DNA from: a bacterium
Lineage (GTDB): Bacteria; Patescibacteriota; Minisyncoccia; Phycocordibacterales; Phycocordibacteraceae
Length of the DNA stretch: 27,724 nt
Reading direction: 5' to 3'
Assembly (NCBI GenBank): GCA_021781935.1
Contig: JAJXVW010000002.1
Span: 1 to 27,724 of the forward strand
A program made the position numbers and the translations under genes. Below are positions 22,237 to 27,724 of the stretch, piece by piece. The notes beneath the pieces were generated by a model. The model was not told the origin of the DNA. It did not search any database and saw only the letters and a program-made list of their open reading frames with translations. How positions within the stretch are numbered: position 1 is the first letter of the stretch; every line of letters begins with the position of its first letter.

Positions 22237-22950
22237 TCAAGCTTTTCGGATGAGCATGAACGGTGTCATCTCGCTGTCCTGACCGGCGGGATTATCCCGA
22301 AGAAGTTTGTAGATGAATTTTTCAGTGATGCGCGGGTCGGTCTTTCCGAGGGAGATGGCACCGCGGTAGTTCGCATCGACGATAACTGTCTCCACGCCGT
22401 AACGGGCTTTCAAGGCCCGCGCGACCCCGGAGGGGTCGCGCGGGGCGAGCTTTGCCATATCCTGGTATTCGTCGATGGTCCAGCTCATCGGACAATCGAT
22501 CGATTTTGCCTGCCTGCCGACCAGATAGTAGAACGCGCCTTTCACGCCGAACGGGCGCGTGATCGCCGAAACGAGCGCGGCGAGCATCACTCGCGGATAC
22601 CCCGCCTCGTCGATGAGAAGCTGCATAGCGGGCGCCGTACCATGCCCGAGGCCGCGAAACTGCGGCGTGCCGGCGTAGTTGCGCACCTTTGATGCGAGAA
22701 ACCGGGCGAGCATACCTGTTTTTACGTCTGCGGTCTTCACGATCCGGTTCTGGGTAATGCAAACGATCTTCTCGGATACGAAAAGATAGTCCCCGGGACG
22801 AATGTGCGGTGCCACCTGCTCATCAAGCAGGGAAAAAAGATCATCTCCGGGCTTCACGAGCCGCGAGCGCAGCGGAATACGCAGGTAGCTCGTTCCGTCT
22901 ACTTCCCGGGCGAGCATCTTTCCGGGATTCGGTGCGAAGGGTAGCGTCAT
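22237..22950 (-). CDS. Coenzyme F420-0:L-glutamate ligase-like protein
   Basis: This 237-residue protein resembles the F420-ligase (CofE-like) domain. After RIPLRSRLVKPGDDLFSLLDE (24-44) it has RPGDYLFVSEKIVCITQNRIV (51-71), matching the family's GD-lvvsEKivsiaqGr motif, and a later part with DANYRGAISLGKTDP. CofE adds glutamates to coenzyme F420, but no F420 biosynthesis or F420-using gene is in the window. Stand-alone members of this family occur in organisms without F420 and may add amino acids to something else. The frame also allows a GTG at 22971, but the -10 box TATACT (22960-22965) lies inside that extension, so the ATG at 22950 was chosen. It is a single-gene unit. Confidence 0.78.
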   Translation of the reverse strand: MTLPFAPNPGKMLAREVDGTSYLRIPLRSRLVKPGDDLFSLLDEQVAPHIRPGDYLFVSEKIVCITQNRIVKTADVKTGMLARFLASKVRNYAGTPQFRGLGHGTAPAMQLLIDEAGYPRVMLAALVSAITRPFGVKGAFYYLVGRQAKSIDCPMSWTIDEYQDMAKLAPRDPSGVARALKARYGVETVIVDANYRGAISLGKTDPRITEKFIYKLLRDNPAGQDSEMTPFMLIRKA

Positions 22951-22959
22951 GTGAGGGCC

Positions 22960-22965
22960 AGTATA
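22960..22965 (-). promoter_or_regulatory. -10 box of the F420-ligase-like gene
   Basis: TATACT on the minus strand ends nine bases before ATG 22950; no Shine-Dalgarno sequence. It rules out the upstream GTG as the start. Confidence 0.6.
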
Positions 22966-23011
22966 CCTCACCGTCCGCGCGACGTGCGGCGTTGGTCCCG
23001 ATCCGGACGTC

Positions 23012-23020
23012 TGTTACAAT
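23012..23020 (+). promoter_or_regulatory. Extended -10 (TGT TACAAT) of the SET gene
   Basis: TG-n-TACAAT ends nine bases before ATG 23030; the nine bases are identical to those before the helicase gene (6477-6485). No Shine-Dalgarno sequence. Confidence 0.6.
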
Positions 23021-23029
23021 GCGCCGTCT

Positions 23030-23476
23030 ATGCGTGCAAAAATGAAGGGAAGCATCAAACGCGCGAGCCGCATCCGCCGCGCGCGCGTGCCTGACGGCGT
23101 CGCGGTCAAGCGTTCGTCCGCCGGTCTCGGCCTGTTCGCCACGCGGCCATACCGGAAAGGGGAGAACGTCATCGAATACGTGGGACGCGAACTTCCGGAA
23201 GCCGAGTGGTATACGAGCAGAAGCCGATACCTCTTCGAGGTGACATCGAGGAAGACTATCGATGGGAAACCTTCCTGGAATATCGCCGGGTACATAAACC
23301 ATTCCTGCCGGCCGAATTGCGAGCCGGTCATTCGGCAAGGAAGGGTGTTCATTAAAGCGCGCCGGACGATACCGCCCGGGGCAGAATTCACCTACGACTA
23401 CGGAAAAGAGTATTTCGATGAGTACATACAGCCTGCGGGGTGCCGGTGCGAGAAATGCATGCACAAGGGAGGGTAA
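23030..23476 (+). CDS. SET-domain protein lysine methyltransferase with post-SET motif
   Basis: This 148-residue protein is a compact SET domain. After a basic N-terminus (KRASRIRRARVPDG) it shows RSSAGLGLFATRPYRKGENVIEYVG, the S-adenosylmethionine-binding N-SET part. Then come YINHSCRPNCEPV (pseudoknot motif NHSCxPNC), RTIPPGAEFTYDYGKEY (GxExTYDYG with the catalytic Tyr), and GCRCEKCMHKGG, a CxCxxC post-SET zinc site which with the Cys of SCRPNC could bind zinc. All key residues seem present, so it should be active. It lacks any pre-SET or targeting domain. Bacterial SET proteins are known in Chlamydiae and some CPR, often acquired from eukaryotes or from viruses. The substrate might be a DNA-binding or ribosomal protein; this is inference. 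An ATG four codons later is an alternative start. Confidence 0.92.
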   Translation: MRAKMKGSIKRASRIRRARVPDGVAVKRSSAGLGLFATRPYRKGENVIEYVGRELPEAEWYTSRSRYLFEVTSRKTIDGKPSWNIAGYINHSCRPNCEPVIRQGRVFIKARRTIPPGAEFTYDYGKEYFDEYIQPAGCRCEKCMHKGG

Positions 23477-23498
23477 GGGAGCTGTTCTTTGCTCCTCA

Positions 23499-23526
23499 TT
23501 GCAGAATCTTTCGCGCGTCCTACTAT
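23499..23526 (+). promoter_or_regulatory. Promoter of the SPW-like gene
   Basis: TTGCAG (23499-23504), a 16-base spacer and TACTAT (23521-23526). The predicted leader of about 55 bases contains a GCGGGC-TC-GCCCGC hairpin near 23536-23549. Confidence 0.5.
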
Positions 23527-23587
23527 AGGTAGTGGCGGGCTCGCCCGCTCGTGCGGATCGGAACCTTACCCGCTAACACTTTCGATT

Positions 23588-23776
23588 ATGTGGCAGGATT
23601 GGGTTAATGGCATCCTCGGTCTCTGGGTCATCCTTCTCCCGTTTATCGGCATGACGGATCAGACGACGCTTATCATCACGGGTATCGTTATTGCGGTACT
23701 CGGATTCTGGGCAGCCGCTTCCGGCGGCTCGTCGAGTTCGAAGTCGATGGGCGGAGCATCGATGCATCAGAGCTAG
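23588..23776 (+). CDS. SPW-repeat-like small membrane protein
   Basis: This 62-residue protein begins WQDWVNGILGLWVILLPFIG (2-21), matching the SPW repeat in which W-x-DWVN-x-xLG-x-W is followed by a hydrophobic run. A second helix follows (TLIITGIVIAVLGFWAAAS), then a Ser/Gly/Met tail (GGSSSSKSMGGASMHQS). Two membrane helices with a short turn are expected. The frame is open 33 codons further up, but homology starts at the ATG at 23588. There is no obvious Shine-Dalgarno sequence. The function of SPW proteins is unknown. Confidence 0.78.
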   Translation: MWQDWVNGILGLWVILLPFIGMTDQTTLIITGIVIAVLGFWAAASGGSSSSKSMGGASMHQS

Positions 23777-23793
23777 GACGCTATCGCACGTCC

Positions 23794-23825
23794 GTAAACG
23801 GCGCCTCTCCGGAGGCGCCGTTTAC
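23794..23825. terminator. Strong hairpin between the SPW-like gene and lexA
   Basis: Arms 23794-23807 and 23812-23825 form a perfect 14-bp stem with loop TCCG. There is no T run after it on the plus strand, but it probably ends the SPW transcript and insulates the lexA promoter 20 bases downstream. Confidence 0.65.
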
Positions 23826-23845
23826 GCGCACTGGCATTGCTTGCC

Positions 23846-23870
23846 AGGTGAACCATAGTTCACCTATACT
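23846..23870 (+). promoter_or_regulatory. LexA operator (SOS box) overlapping the lexA -10 box
   Basis: AGGTGAACCATAGTTCACCT (23846-23865) is a perfect palindrome (8-base arms, 4-base centre) that contains GAAC-N4-GTTC, the core of the Bacillus/Gram-positive SOS box. It runs into the -10 TATACT (23865-23870), six bases before ATG 23877. LexA binding would block RNA polymerase, so lexA and the genes after it are self-repressed. Confidence 0.88.
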
Positions 23871-23876
23871 GCACGC

Positions 23877-24446
23877 ATGTCCTACCAGGAACAGCGCGGG
23901 AAGCTGCTTTCATTTTATGTACGGAACCGTCGCATGCCCGGATACCAAGAACTCATGGCGCTCATGGGATTCAGTTCTAAGAATGCCGCATATAAGCTCA
24001 TAAATCGGTTCGTTGAGGACGGCGTTCTCAAGAAGGACGCAAAAGGCCGTATCGCTCCGGGGGCTACGCTTCGTGGGGCTCGGATTCTGGGCGTCGTCGA
24101 AGCCGGTTTTCCTTCGCCGGCGGAAGAGGAGCTTCTCGATGTCATGGACCTTGACGAGTATCTGGTCCCGAACAAAGAGATCGCATACCTACTGAAAGTA
24201 AAGGGCGACTCGATGGTAGAGGCCGGCATCTGCCCGGGCGACATGGTCATCGTCGAACGGCGGCAGGCGTATAAGCCCGGGCAGATCGTCATAGCGAACG
24301 TGGACGGCGAGTACACCATGAAATATCTGCGCAGGGAGCGGAACCGATACTACCTGGAGCCGGCGAACGCGAAGTATGCGCCGATCTACCCGGCGGAAGG
24401 GCTCGCTATCGAGGCGGTCGTAACCGGAGTCGTCCGAAAATACTGA
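23877..24446 (+). CDS. lexA: LexA repressor (SOS regulator, peptidase S24)
   Basis: This 189-residue LexA has an N-terminal winged helix (about residues 1-62; recognition region SSKNAAYKLINRFVEDGVL) and a C-terminal S24 self-cleaving peptidase. The cleavage site is Ala76-Gly77 in VVEAGFPSP; the catalytic dyad is Ser112 in KGDSM and Lys149 in YTMKYL. All residues needed for RecA-stimulated self-cleavage are present. It represses its own gene through the palindrome at 23846-23865. The transcript probably starts at or next to the ATG (leaderless). Two bases after its stop begins a 25-codon ORF that leads into the polymerase gene. Confidence 0.96.
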   Translation: MSYQEQRGKLLSFYVRNRRMPGYQELMALMGFSSKNAAYKLINRFVEDGVLKKDAKGRIAPGATLRGARILGVVEAGFPSPAEEELLDVMDLDEYLVPNKEIAYLLKVKGDSMVEAGICPGDMVIVERRQAYKPGQIVIANVDGEYTMKYLRRERNRYYLEPANAKYAPIYPAEGLAIEAVVTGVVRKY

Positions 24447-24448
24447 CT

Positions 24449-24526
24449 ATGCCGCACGAAAGATTCCGCGCCGCGACGATTCGCTCAGCAGCCGCGATCC
24501 GCGCGTCCTCTTCTTCGCGCGTATGA
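24449..24526 (+). CDS. Short 25-codon ORF bridging lexA and the polymerase gene
   Basis: ATG 24449 is two bases after the lexA stop, and the TGA (24524-24526) overlaps the polymerase start as ATGA. The predicted peptide (MPHERFRAATIRSAAAIRA and five more residues) is basic and resembles no family I know. It may be a translational-coupling ORF, since the polymerase ATG has no Shine-Dalgarno sequence; or it may be chance in an open stretch. Confidence 0.4.
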   Translation: MPHERFRAATIRSAAAIRASSSSRV

Positions 24527-25827
24527 CCTGGGGCGTTTCGCAATCGTATCCGCGCGCCGTCCTTCATATCGACGGAGACGCCTTTTTCGCGTCCTGCGAA
24601 GTCGCGAAGGACCCGAGCCTGCGCGGGAAGCCGGTCATCACGGGAAAGGAACGCGGCATCGTATCCGCCTGCACCTACGAAGCGAAGTCCCGAGGCGTCG
24701 TGCGGGGTATGAAGCTCCACGAGGCGAAGCGGATGTGCCCGGACGCGGTCATCCTGCCTTCCGACTACGAGACGTACAGTCTCTTTTCCACGCGAATGTA
24801 TGCGATAGCGCGCCGGTACACCTCTTCGGTCGAAGAGTACGGTATCGACGAGTGTTTCGCGGATATTACCGGGCTGAGGCGATTCCACCGTCTGAGTTAT
24901 CCGGGTATCGCGGCGGCGCTGAAGCGCGCGCTCGAGGCAGAGCTCGGGATGACGTTCTCCATCGGGCTCTCGTGCACGAAGACGCTCGCGAAGATCGGCT
25001 CGAAATGGGAAAAGCCTTCGGGGCTCACTTGCATTCCGCTTCGCGAAGCGCCCCGATTCCTCGGCGAACTCTCGACGGAAAAGGTGTGGGGCATCGGTCC
25101 GAATACCGCCGCGTTTCTCGCACACCATGGCGTACGCACCGCGGGCCAGTTCGCGCGCAAAGACGAGGCTTGGGTGCGTGCGCACCTTGCAAAGCCCGCA
25201 CGCGAGACGTGGCAGGAATTGAACGGAACCCCGGTCCTCGCGCTCGATCTTGAAGGCCGCGCGACGTATCGGTCCATCTCGAAGACGAAGACCTTCACGC
25301 CTCCGTCCGCGGACCCGGTATTCATCCTCGCGCAACTTTCGAAGAATGTGGAGAACGCGTGCCTTAAGGCGCGGCGGTGGCATCTCGCGACCGAGAGCGT
25401 GTTCTTCTTCGTCAAGACCCAGGATTTCCGTTATGACGGCTGCGAGGTGAAGCTCCCGATTCGGACGAATCAGCCGCATGAGATTCTCGCGGCCTTGCGG
25501 CCCCACGTGCCGAAGGTGTTGCGCAAGGGCGTGCTCTATCGAGCGACCGGCATAACGCTTGGCGCGCTCGCTGAGGAGGGAAGCGTTCAGCTCGATCTTT
25601 TCGGCACGGTTGCGGCTTCCGCCGCGCACGCGAAGGTGTATGCGAGCATGGATGAGATTGCCGCGAAGTACGGGAAACACACCGTGTACCTCGGCTCTTC
25701 GGCGCAGGCCATGCGGCATGCCGCACACGAGGGCGCGCGCGGCGAGGTTCCCGCGCGCGCCCGGAATCTGTTCAAAGGCGAGACCGCACGCAAGCGCCTC
25801 AATCTTCCCTTGCTCGGGGAGGTGTGA
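24523..25827 (+). CDS. dinB: Y-family DNA polymerase (DinB / Pol IV-like)
   Basis: This 434-residue translesion polymerase has the palm motif HIDGDAFFASCE (15-26) with Asp17. The fingers follow (PVITGKERGIVSACTYEAKSRG), then YGIDECFADIT (106-116) with the catalytic pair Asp109-Glu110. SIGLSCTKTLAKIGSKWEKPSG and the helix-hairpin-helix VWGIGPNTAAFLAHHGVRTAGQ come next, then the little-finger domain. A clamp-binding motif QLDLFG occurs near residues 356-361, followed by about 75 more residues (HTVYLGSSAQAM and a basic tail) instead of ending the protein. It is the target gene of the lexA unit and so likely induced by DNA damage. The start at 24523 leaves eight residues before the first beta strand. 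It could also be an ImuB-like protein, but the catalytic acids are intact. Confidence 0.94.
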   Translation: MTWGVSQSYPRAVLHIDGDAFFASCEVAKDPSLRGKPVITGKERGIVSACTYEAKSRGVVRGMKLHEAKRMCPDAVILPSDYETYSLFSTRMYAIARRYTSSVEEYGIDECFADITGLRRFHRLSYPGIAAALKRALEAELGMTFSIGLSCTKTLAKIGSKWEKPSGLTCIPLREAPRFLGELSTEKVWGIGPNTAAFLAHHGVRTAGQFARKDEAWVRAHLAKPARETWQELNGTPVLALDLEGRATYRSISKTKTFTPPSADPVFILAQLSKNVENACLKARRWHLATESVFFFVKTQDFRYDGCEVKLPIRTNQPHEILAALRPHVPKVLRKGVLYRATGITLGALAEEGSVQLDLFGTVAASAAHAKVYASMDEIAAKYGKHTVYLGSSAQAMRHAAHEGARGEVPARARNLFKGETARKRLNLPLLGEV

Positions 25828-25866
25828 AGCGCGCGTACGGGCGTCCGATCTGTGCGTACGTCCGAC

Positions 25867-25891
25867 CGATCCGAGGATCGTGCGGTATCAT
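25867..25891 (+). promoter_or_regulatory. Possible promoter and palindrome before cyoA
   Basis: CGATCC-GA-GGATCG (25867-25880) is a perfect inverted repeat lying just upstream of a -10-like TATCAT (25886-25891). The predicted leader is about 30 bases. No -35 or Shine-Dalgarno sequence is clear. Confidence 0.35.
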
Positions 25892-25926
25892 GCTCGCATA
25901 GGCGCCTCGCAGGCGGCGTGTCCCAC

Positions 25927-26853
25927 ATGAACCGGTATCTTTTCCTCGTCATCCTCGGCCTCATGGCTTCAATCACGCTATTTACGCTCGCGCTCGGCGG
26001 CAGTCATGTCGTGCTGTTTAATCCTGCCGGATATATCGCGAAGCGCGAGGTTGCGCTCATGGTGCTCGCGCTCCGGCTCATGCTCATTGTCGTCATTCCG
26101 GTCTTTGTCCTCACGTTCGCCATCGCCTGGCACTACCGCGCGGGGAATGCGAGCGCGCGCTACCTTCCCAACTGGGAACATAATCGCCTCGAGGAAGCGA
26201 TCTGGTGGCTTGTGCCGTGCGTCATTATCGTCGCGCTCGCAAGCATCACCTGGACCTCCTCCCATGCGCTCGATTCCTATCGCGATATCGCGACGTCGAC
26301 TCCTCCGGTGGAGATAGAAGTCGTTTCTCTCGCATGGAAATGGCTGTTCATCTACCCGCAGCAGGGCATCGCGACCGTAAACACGCTCACGATACCGGTT
26401 GGAACGCCGATTTCCTTCAAACTCACCTCGGATGCGCCGATGAATGCGCTCTGGATACCCCAGCTCTCAGGGCAGGAAATGATGATGCCGGGGATGGTTA
26501 CCGAACTTCACCTCGAAGCGGATGCCCCCGGAAATTACCACGGGCTTTCCGCGAACTATAGCGGAGACGGTTTCGCCGGCATGCAGTTCACCGCACATGC
26601 CGTGTCGAAGTCCGACTTCGACGCGTGGGTCGCGGGCGTGCGCGCTGCCACCTCGACGCTCGACCGACAGACGTACGCCGCGCTCGCCGTGCCGAGTCAG
26701 AACGTTCCGCCGCGCACGTACGCACGCGCGGACCCGAGCTTGTATACTTGGATAGTGATGAAATACATGGCACCAGATGCGACGTCTTCCTCGATGCGCA
26801 GCGCGTCGAACGGTTCCGCTATCGGGGCCATGAGCGGCATGACGGCACGATAA
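25927..26853 (+). CDS. cyoA: Cytochrome bo3 quinol oxidase subunit II
   Basis: This 308-residue subunit matches CyoA closely. It has an N-terminal hydrophobic helix, two core membrane helices (about 44-68, LRLMLIVVIPVFVLTFAIAW; about 93-112, IWWLVPCVIIVALASITW) and an outer cupredoxin domain with WKWLFIYPQQGIATVN, PVGTPISFKLTSDAPMNALWIPQL and SANYSGDGFAGMQF. The copper-A ligands of cytochrome c oxidases (the CxxxC and HxxxM motifs) are absent, so the electron donor is a quinol. Unlike E. coli CyoA, no lipobox Cys follows the first helix (GGSHVVLFNPAG). The tail is Ser/Met-rich. cyoB follows after two bases. Together they reduce O2 to water and pump protons; the rest of the operon lies beyond the window. 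Confidence 0.95.
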   Translation: MNRYLFLVILGLMASITLFTLALGGSHVVLFNPAGYIAKREVALMVLALRLMLIVVIPVFVLTFAIAWHYRAGNASARYLPNWEHNRLEEAIWWLVPCVIIVALASITWTSSHALDSYRDIATSTPPVEIEVVSLAWKWLFIYPQQGIATVNTLTIPVGTPISFKLTSDAPMNALWIPQLSGQEMMMPGMVTELHLEADAPGNYHGLSANYSGDGFAGMQFTAHAVSKSDFDAWVAGVRAATSTLDRQTYAALAVPSQNVPPRTYARADPSLYTWIVMKYMAPDATSSSMRSASNGSAIGAMSGMTAR

Positions 26854-26855
26854 TC

Positions 26856-27724
26856 ATGCTTGGAAAACTTACCGTCGCGGCGCTCGAACAAGGTCCCATC
26901 GTGTTTGCGGCGCAGATGCTCGTGCTCGTAAGCGGTCTTACGGTTATCGCGCTCATGACGTATTTCATACGCTGGCGATGGTTGTGGGATGAATACCTCA
27001 CTTCGCTCGACGCGAAGAAGATCGGCGTCATGTATCTCGCGGTCGCGGCCGTGATGCTCGTCCGCGGCGGCATCGACGCGCTCATGATGCGCGCGCAACA
27101 GGCGATTGCGGTGGGGAATAATCCGGGCTACCTGCCTCCCGAGCACTTCGCGCAGGTGTTTACGGGCCACGGGGTCATCATGATTTTCTTCGTCGCGATG
27201 CCGCTCATGTTCGGCATCATGAACGTGGTGCTTCCGGTGATGCTCGGTACGCGCGATGTTGCCTACCCGTTTCTGAATTCCGTCTCGTTCTATCTCTTTG
27301 CCGCGGGTGCGGCGCTCGTGATGGCGTCCTTAGTCATCGGACAGTTCGCCACGACCGGATGGACCGCATACCCGCCGCTCTCGGAGATCGCCTACAGTCC
27401 GGGCGTCGGCGTCGATTATTACATCTGGGCCCTCCAGATATCCGGCATCGGCTCGCTCCTCGCCGGCATCAATTTCCTCGTGACCATCCTGAAGAAGCGC
27501 GCGCCCGGGATGACGCTCATGAAAATGCCCATGTACGCCTGGACGGTGCTCGGGAGCATGATGCTCGTCGTGACCGCGTTCCCGGTGCTGACCGCGACGC
27601 TCGGGCTTCTCACGCTCGATCGCTATCTCGGCATGCATTTCTTCACAGCCGGCGGCGGGGGAAATATGATGATGTACGTGAACCTGTTCTGGGCCTGGGG
27701 TCATCCGGAGGTGTATATCCTCGT
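26856..27724 (+). CDS. cyoB: Cytochrome bo3 quinol oxidase subunit I, partial
   Basis: The gene is cut by the window edge after 289 codons; the full protein should be about 650 residues. It closely follows CyoB. The quinol-site residues Arg70, Asp74, His97 and Gln100 are in VRGGIDALMMR and PEHFAQ. His105 in FTGHGVIMIFFVAMP is the low-spin haem ligand. The D-channel entry Asp134 is in GTRDVAYPFLN. At the end, GHPEVYIL (282-289) holds the copper-B His283 and Tyr287 (the cross-linked pair). The N-terminal extra helix typical of CyoB is present. All visible functional residues are kept, so a working, proton-pumping oxidase is expected. The start is two bases after the cyoA stop, showing co-translation. 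Confidence 0.97.
   Translation, partial: MLGKLTVAALEQGPIVFAAQMLVLVSGLTVIALMTYFIRWRWLWDEYLTSLDAKKIGVMYLAVAAVMLVRGGIDALMMRAQQAIAVGNNPGYLPPEHFAQVFTGHGVIMIFFVAMPLMFGIMNVVLPVMLGTRDVAYPFLNSVSFYLFAAGAALVMASLVIGQFATTGWTAYPPLSEIAYSPGVGVDYYIWALQISGIGSLLAGINFLVTILKKRAPGMTLMKMPMYAWTVLGSMMLVVTAFPVLTATLGLLTLDRYLGMHFFTAGGGGNMMMYVNLFWAWGHPEVYIL

Noticed and set aside
24406..25728. 440-codon minus-strand ORF opposite the polymerase
   Set aside because: Antisense to the conserved Y-family polymerase; the protein is Arg/Glu-rich and featureless, a GC-content artefact.
1..27724. tRNA, rRNA, CRISPR arrays, insertion sequences, phage genes, riboswitches
   Set aside because: Reading by eye showed no cloverleaf-like gene, spaced direct-repeat array, transposase motif or known riboswitch core; a dedicated search (tRNAscan-SE, Infernal/Rfam) would be decisive.

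Overview
The window is gene-dense DNA of fairly high GC, with short intergenic gaps (the longest is about 215 bases, 20627-20841), many gene pairs overlapping by ATGA, and genes on both strands. TGA is used freely as a stop, so this is the standard code (not the TGA=Gly code of Gracilibacteria/Absconditabacteria). The gene mix suggests a member of the Candidate Phyla Radiation (Patescibacteria), most likely a Parcubacteria-like lineage: small secreted and membrane proteins, a GT4-GH57-GH15 alpha-glucan cluster, a stand-alone F420-ligase-like protein, DUF389, a SET-domain protein and a Gram-positive-type LexA box. The phylum is an inference from gene content; no rRNA, tRNA, CRISPR array, insertion sequence or prophage gene was recognised.

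Layout. 1-3564 (minus): a MacB-type exporter operon (HlyD-like adaptor, ATPase, permease cut by the window edge). 3641-5846 (minus): a small membrane protein with its own terminator, and a GlcD/D-lactate-dehydrogenase-type FAD oxidase. 6040-8175 (plus): a small secreted protein and a PIF1-like helicase, whose 3' end overlaps a convergent P3A (proton-pump type) P-type ATPase by 57 bases. 8119-11004 (minus): that ATPase plus a small four-helix membrane protein. 11091-15638 (minus): a glycosyltransferase, GH57 and GH15 operon for alpha-glucan synthesis and breakdown. 15787-17343: an unrecognised membrane protein coupled to a C39-like cysteine-protease-fold protein (plus), facing a second homologous C39-like gene (minus) across a shared terminator. 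17446-20160 (plus): DedA/VTT protein, PanD, a divergent fold-type-II PLP-like protein, and a VIT/CCC1-family transporter. 20228-21441: divergent RlpA-like and 3D-domain cell-wall proteins. 21504-23776: DUF389, F420-ligase-like protein (minus), SET protein, SPW-like small membrane protein. 23877-25827 (plus): lexA and a Y-family polymerase with a 25-codon ORF bridging them. 25927-end (plus): cyoA and cyoB of a bo3-type quinol oxidase, cyoB cut by the window edge.

How it fits together. The FAD-linked dehydrogenase and the quinol oxidase could form a very short respiratory chain. The P3A ATPase would add ATP-driven proton pumping. The alpha-glucan genes look like a store-and-recover module. lexA-polymerase is a small SOS unit with a clear GAAC-N4-GTTC operator.

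A striking regulatory trait is that at least ten genes have a sigma70-like -10 box (often TGn-extended) only 6-12 bases before the ATG and no Shine-Dalgarno sequence, implying leaderless or nearly leaderless mRNAs, while a minority (3687-4052, 15787, 16299, 18580, 20626) carry clear Shine-Dalgarno sequences. The best candidates for undescribed biology are the paired C39-like genes with their membrane partner, and the PLP-fold protein that seems to lack its cofactor lysine at the usual place.
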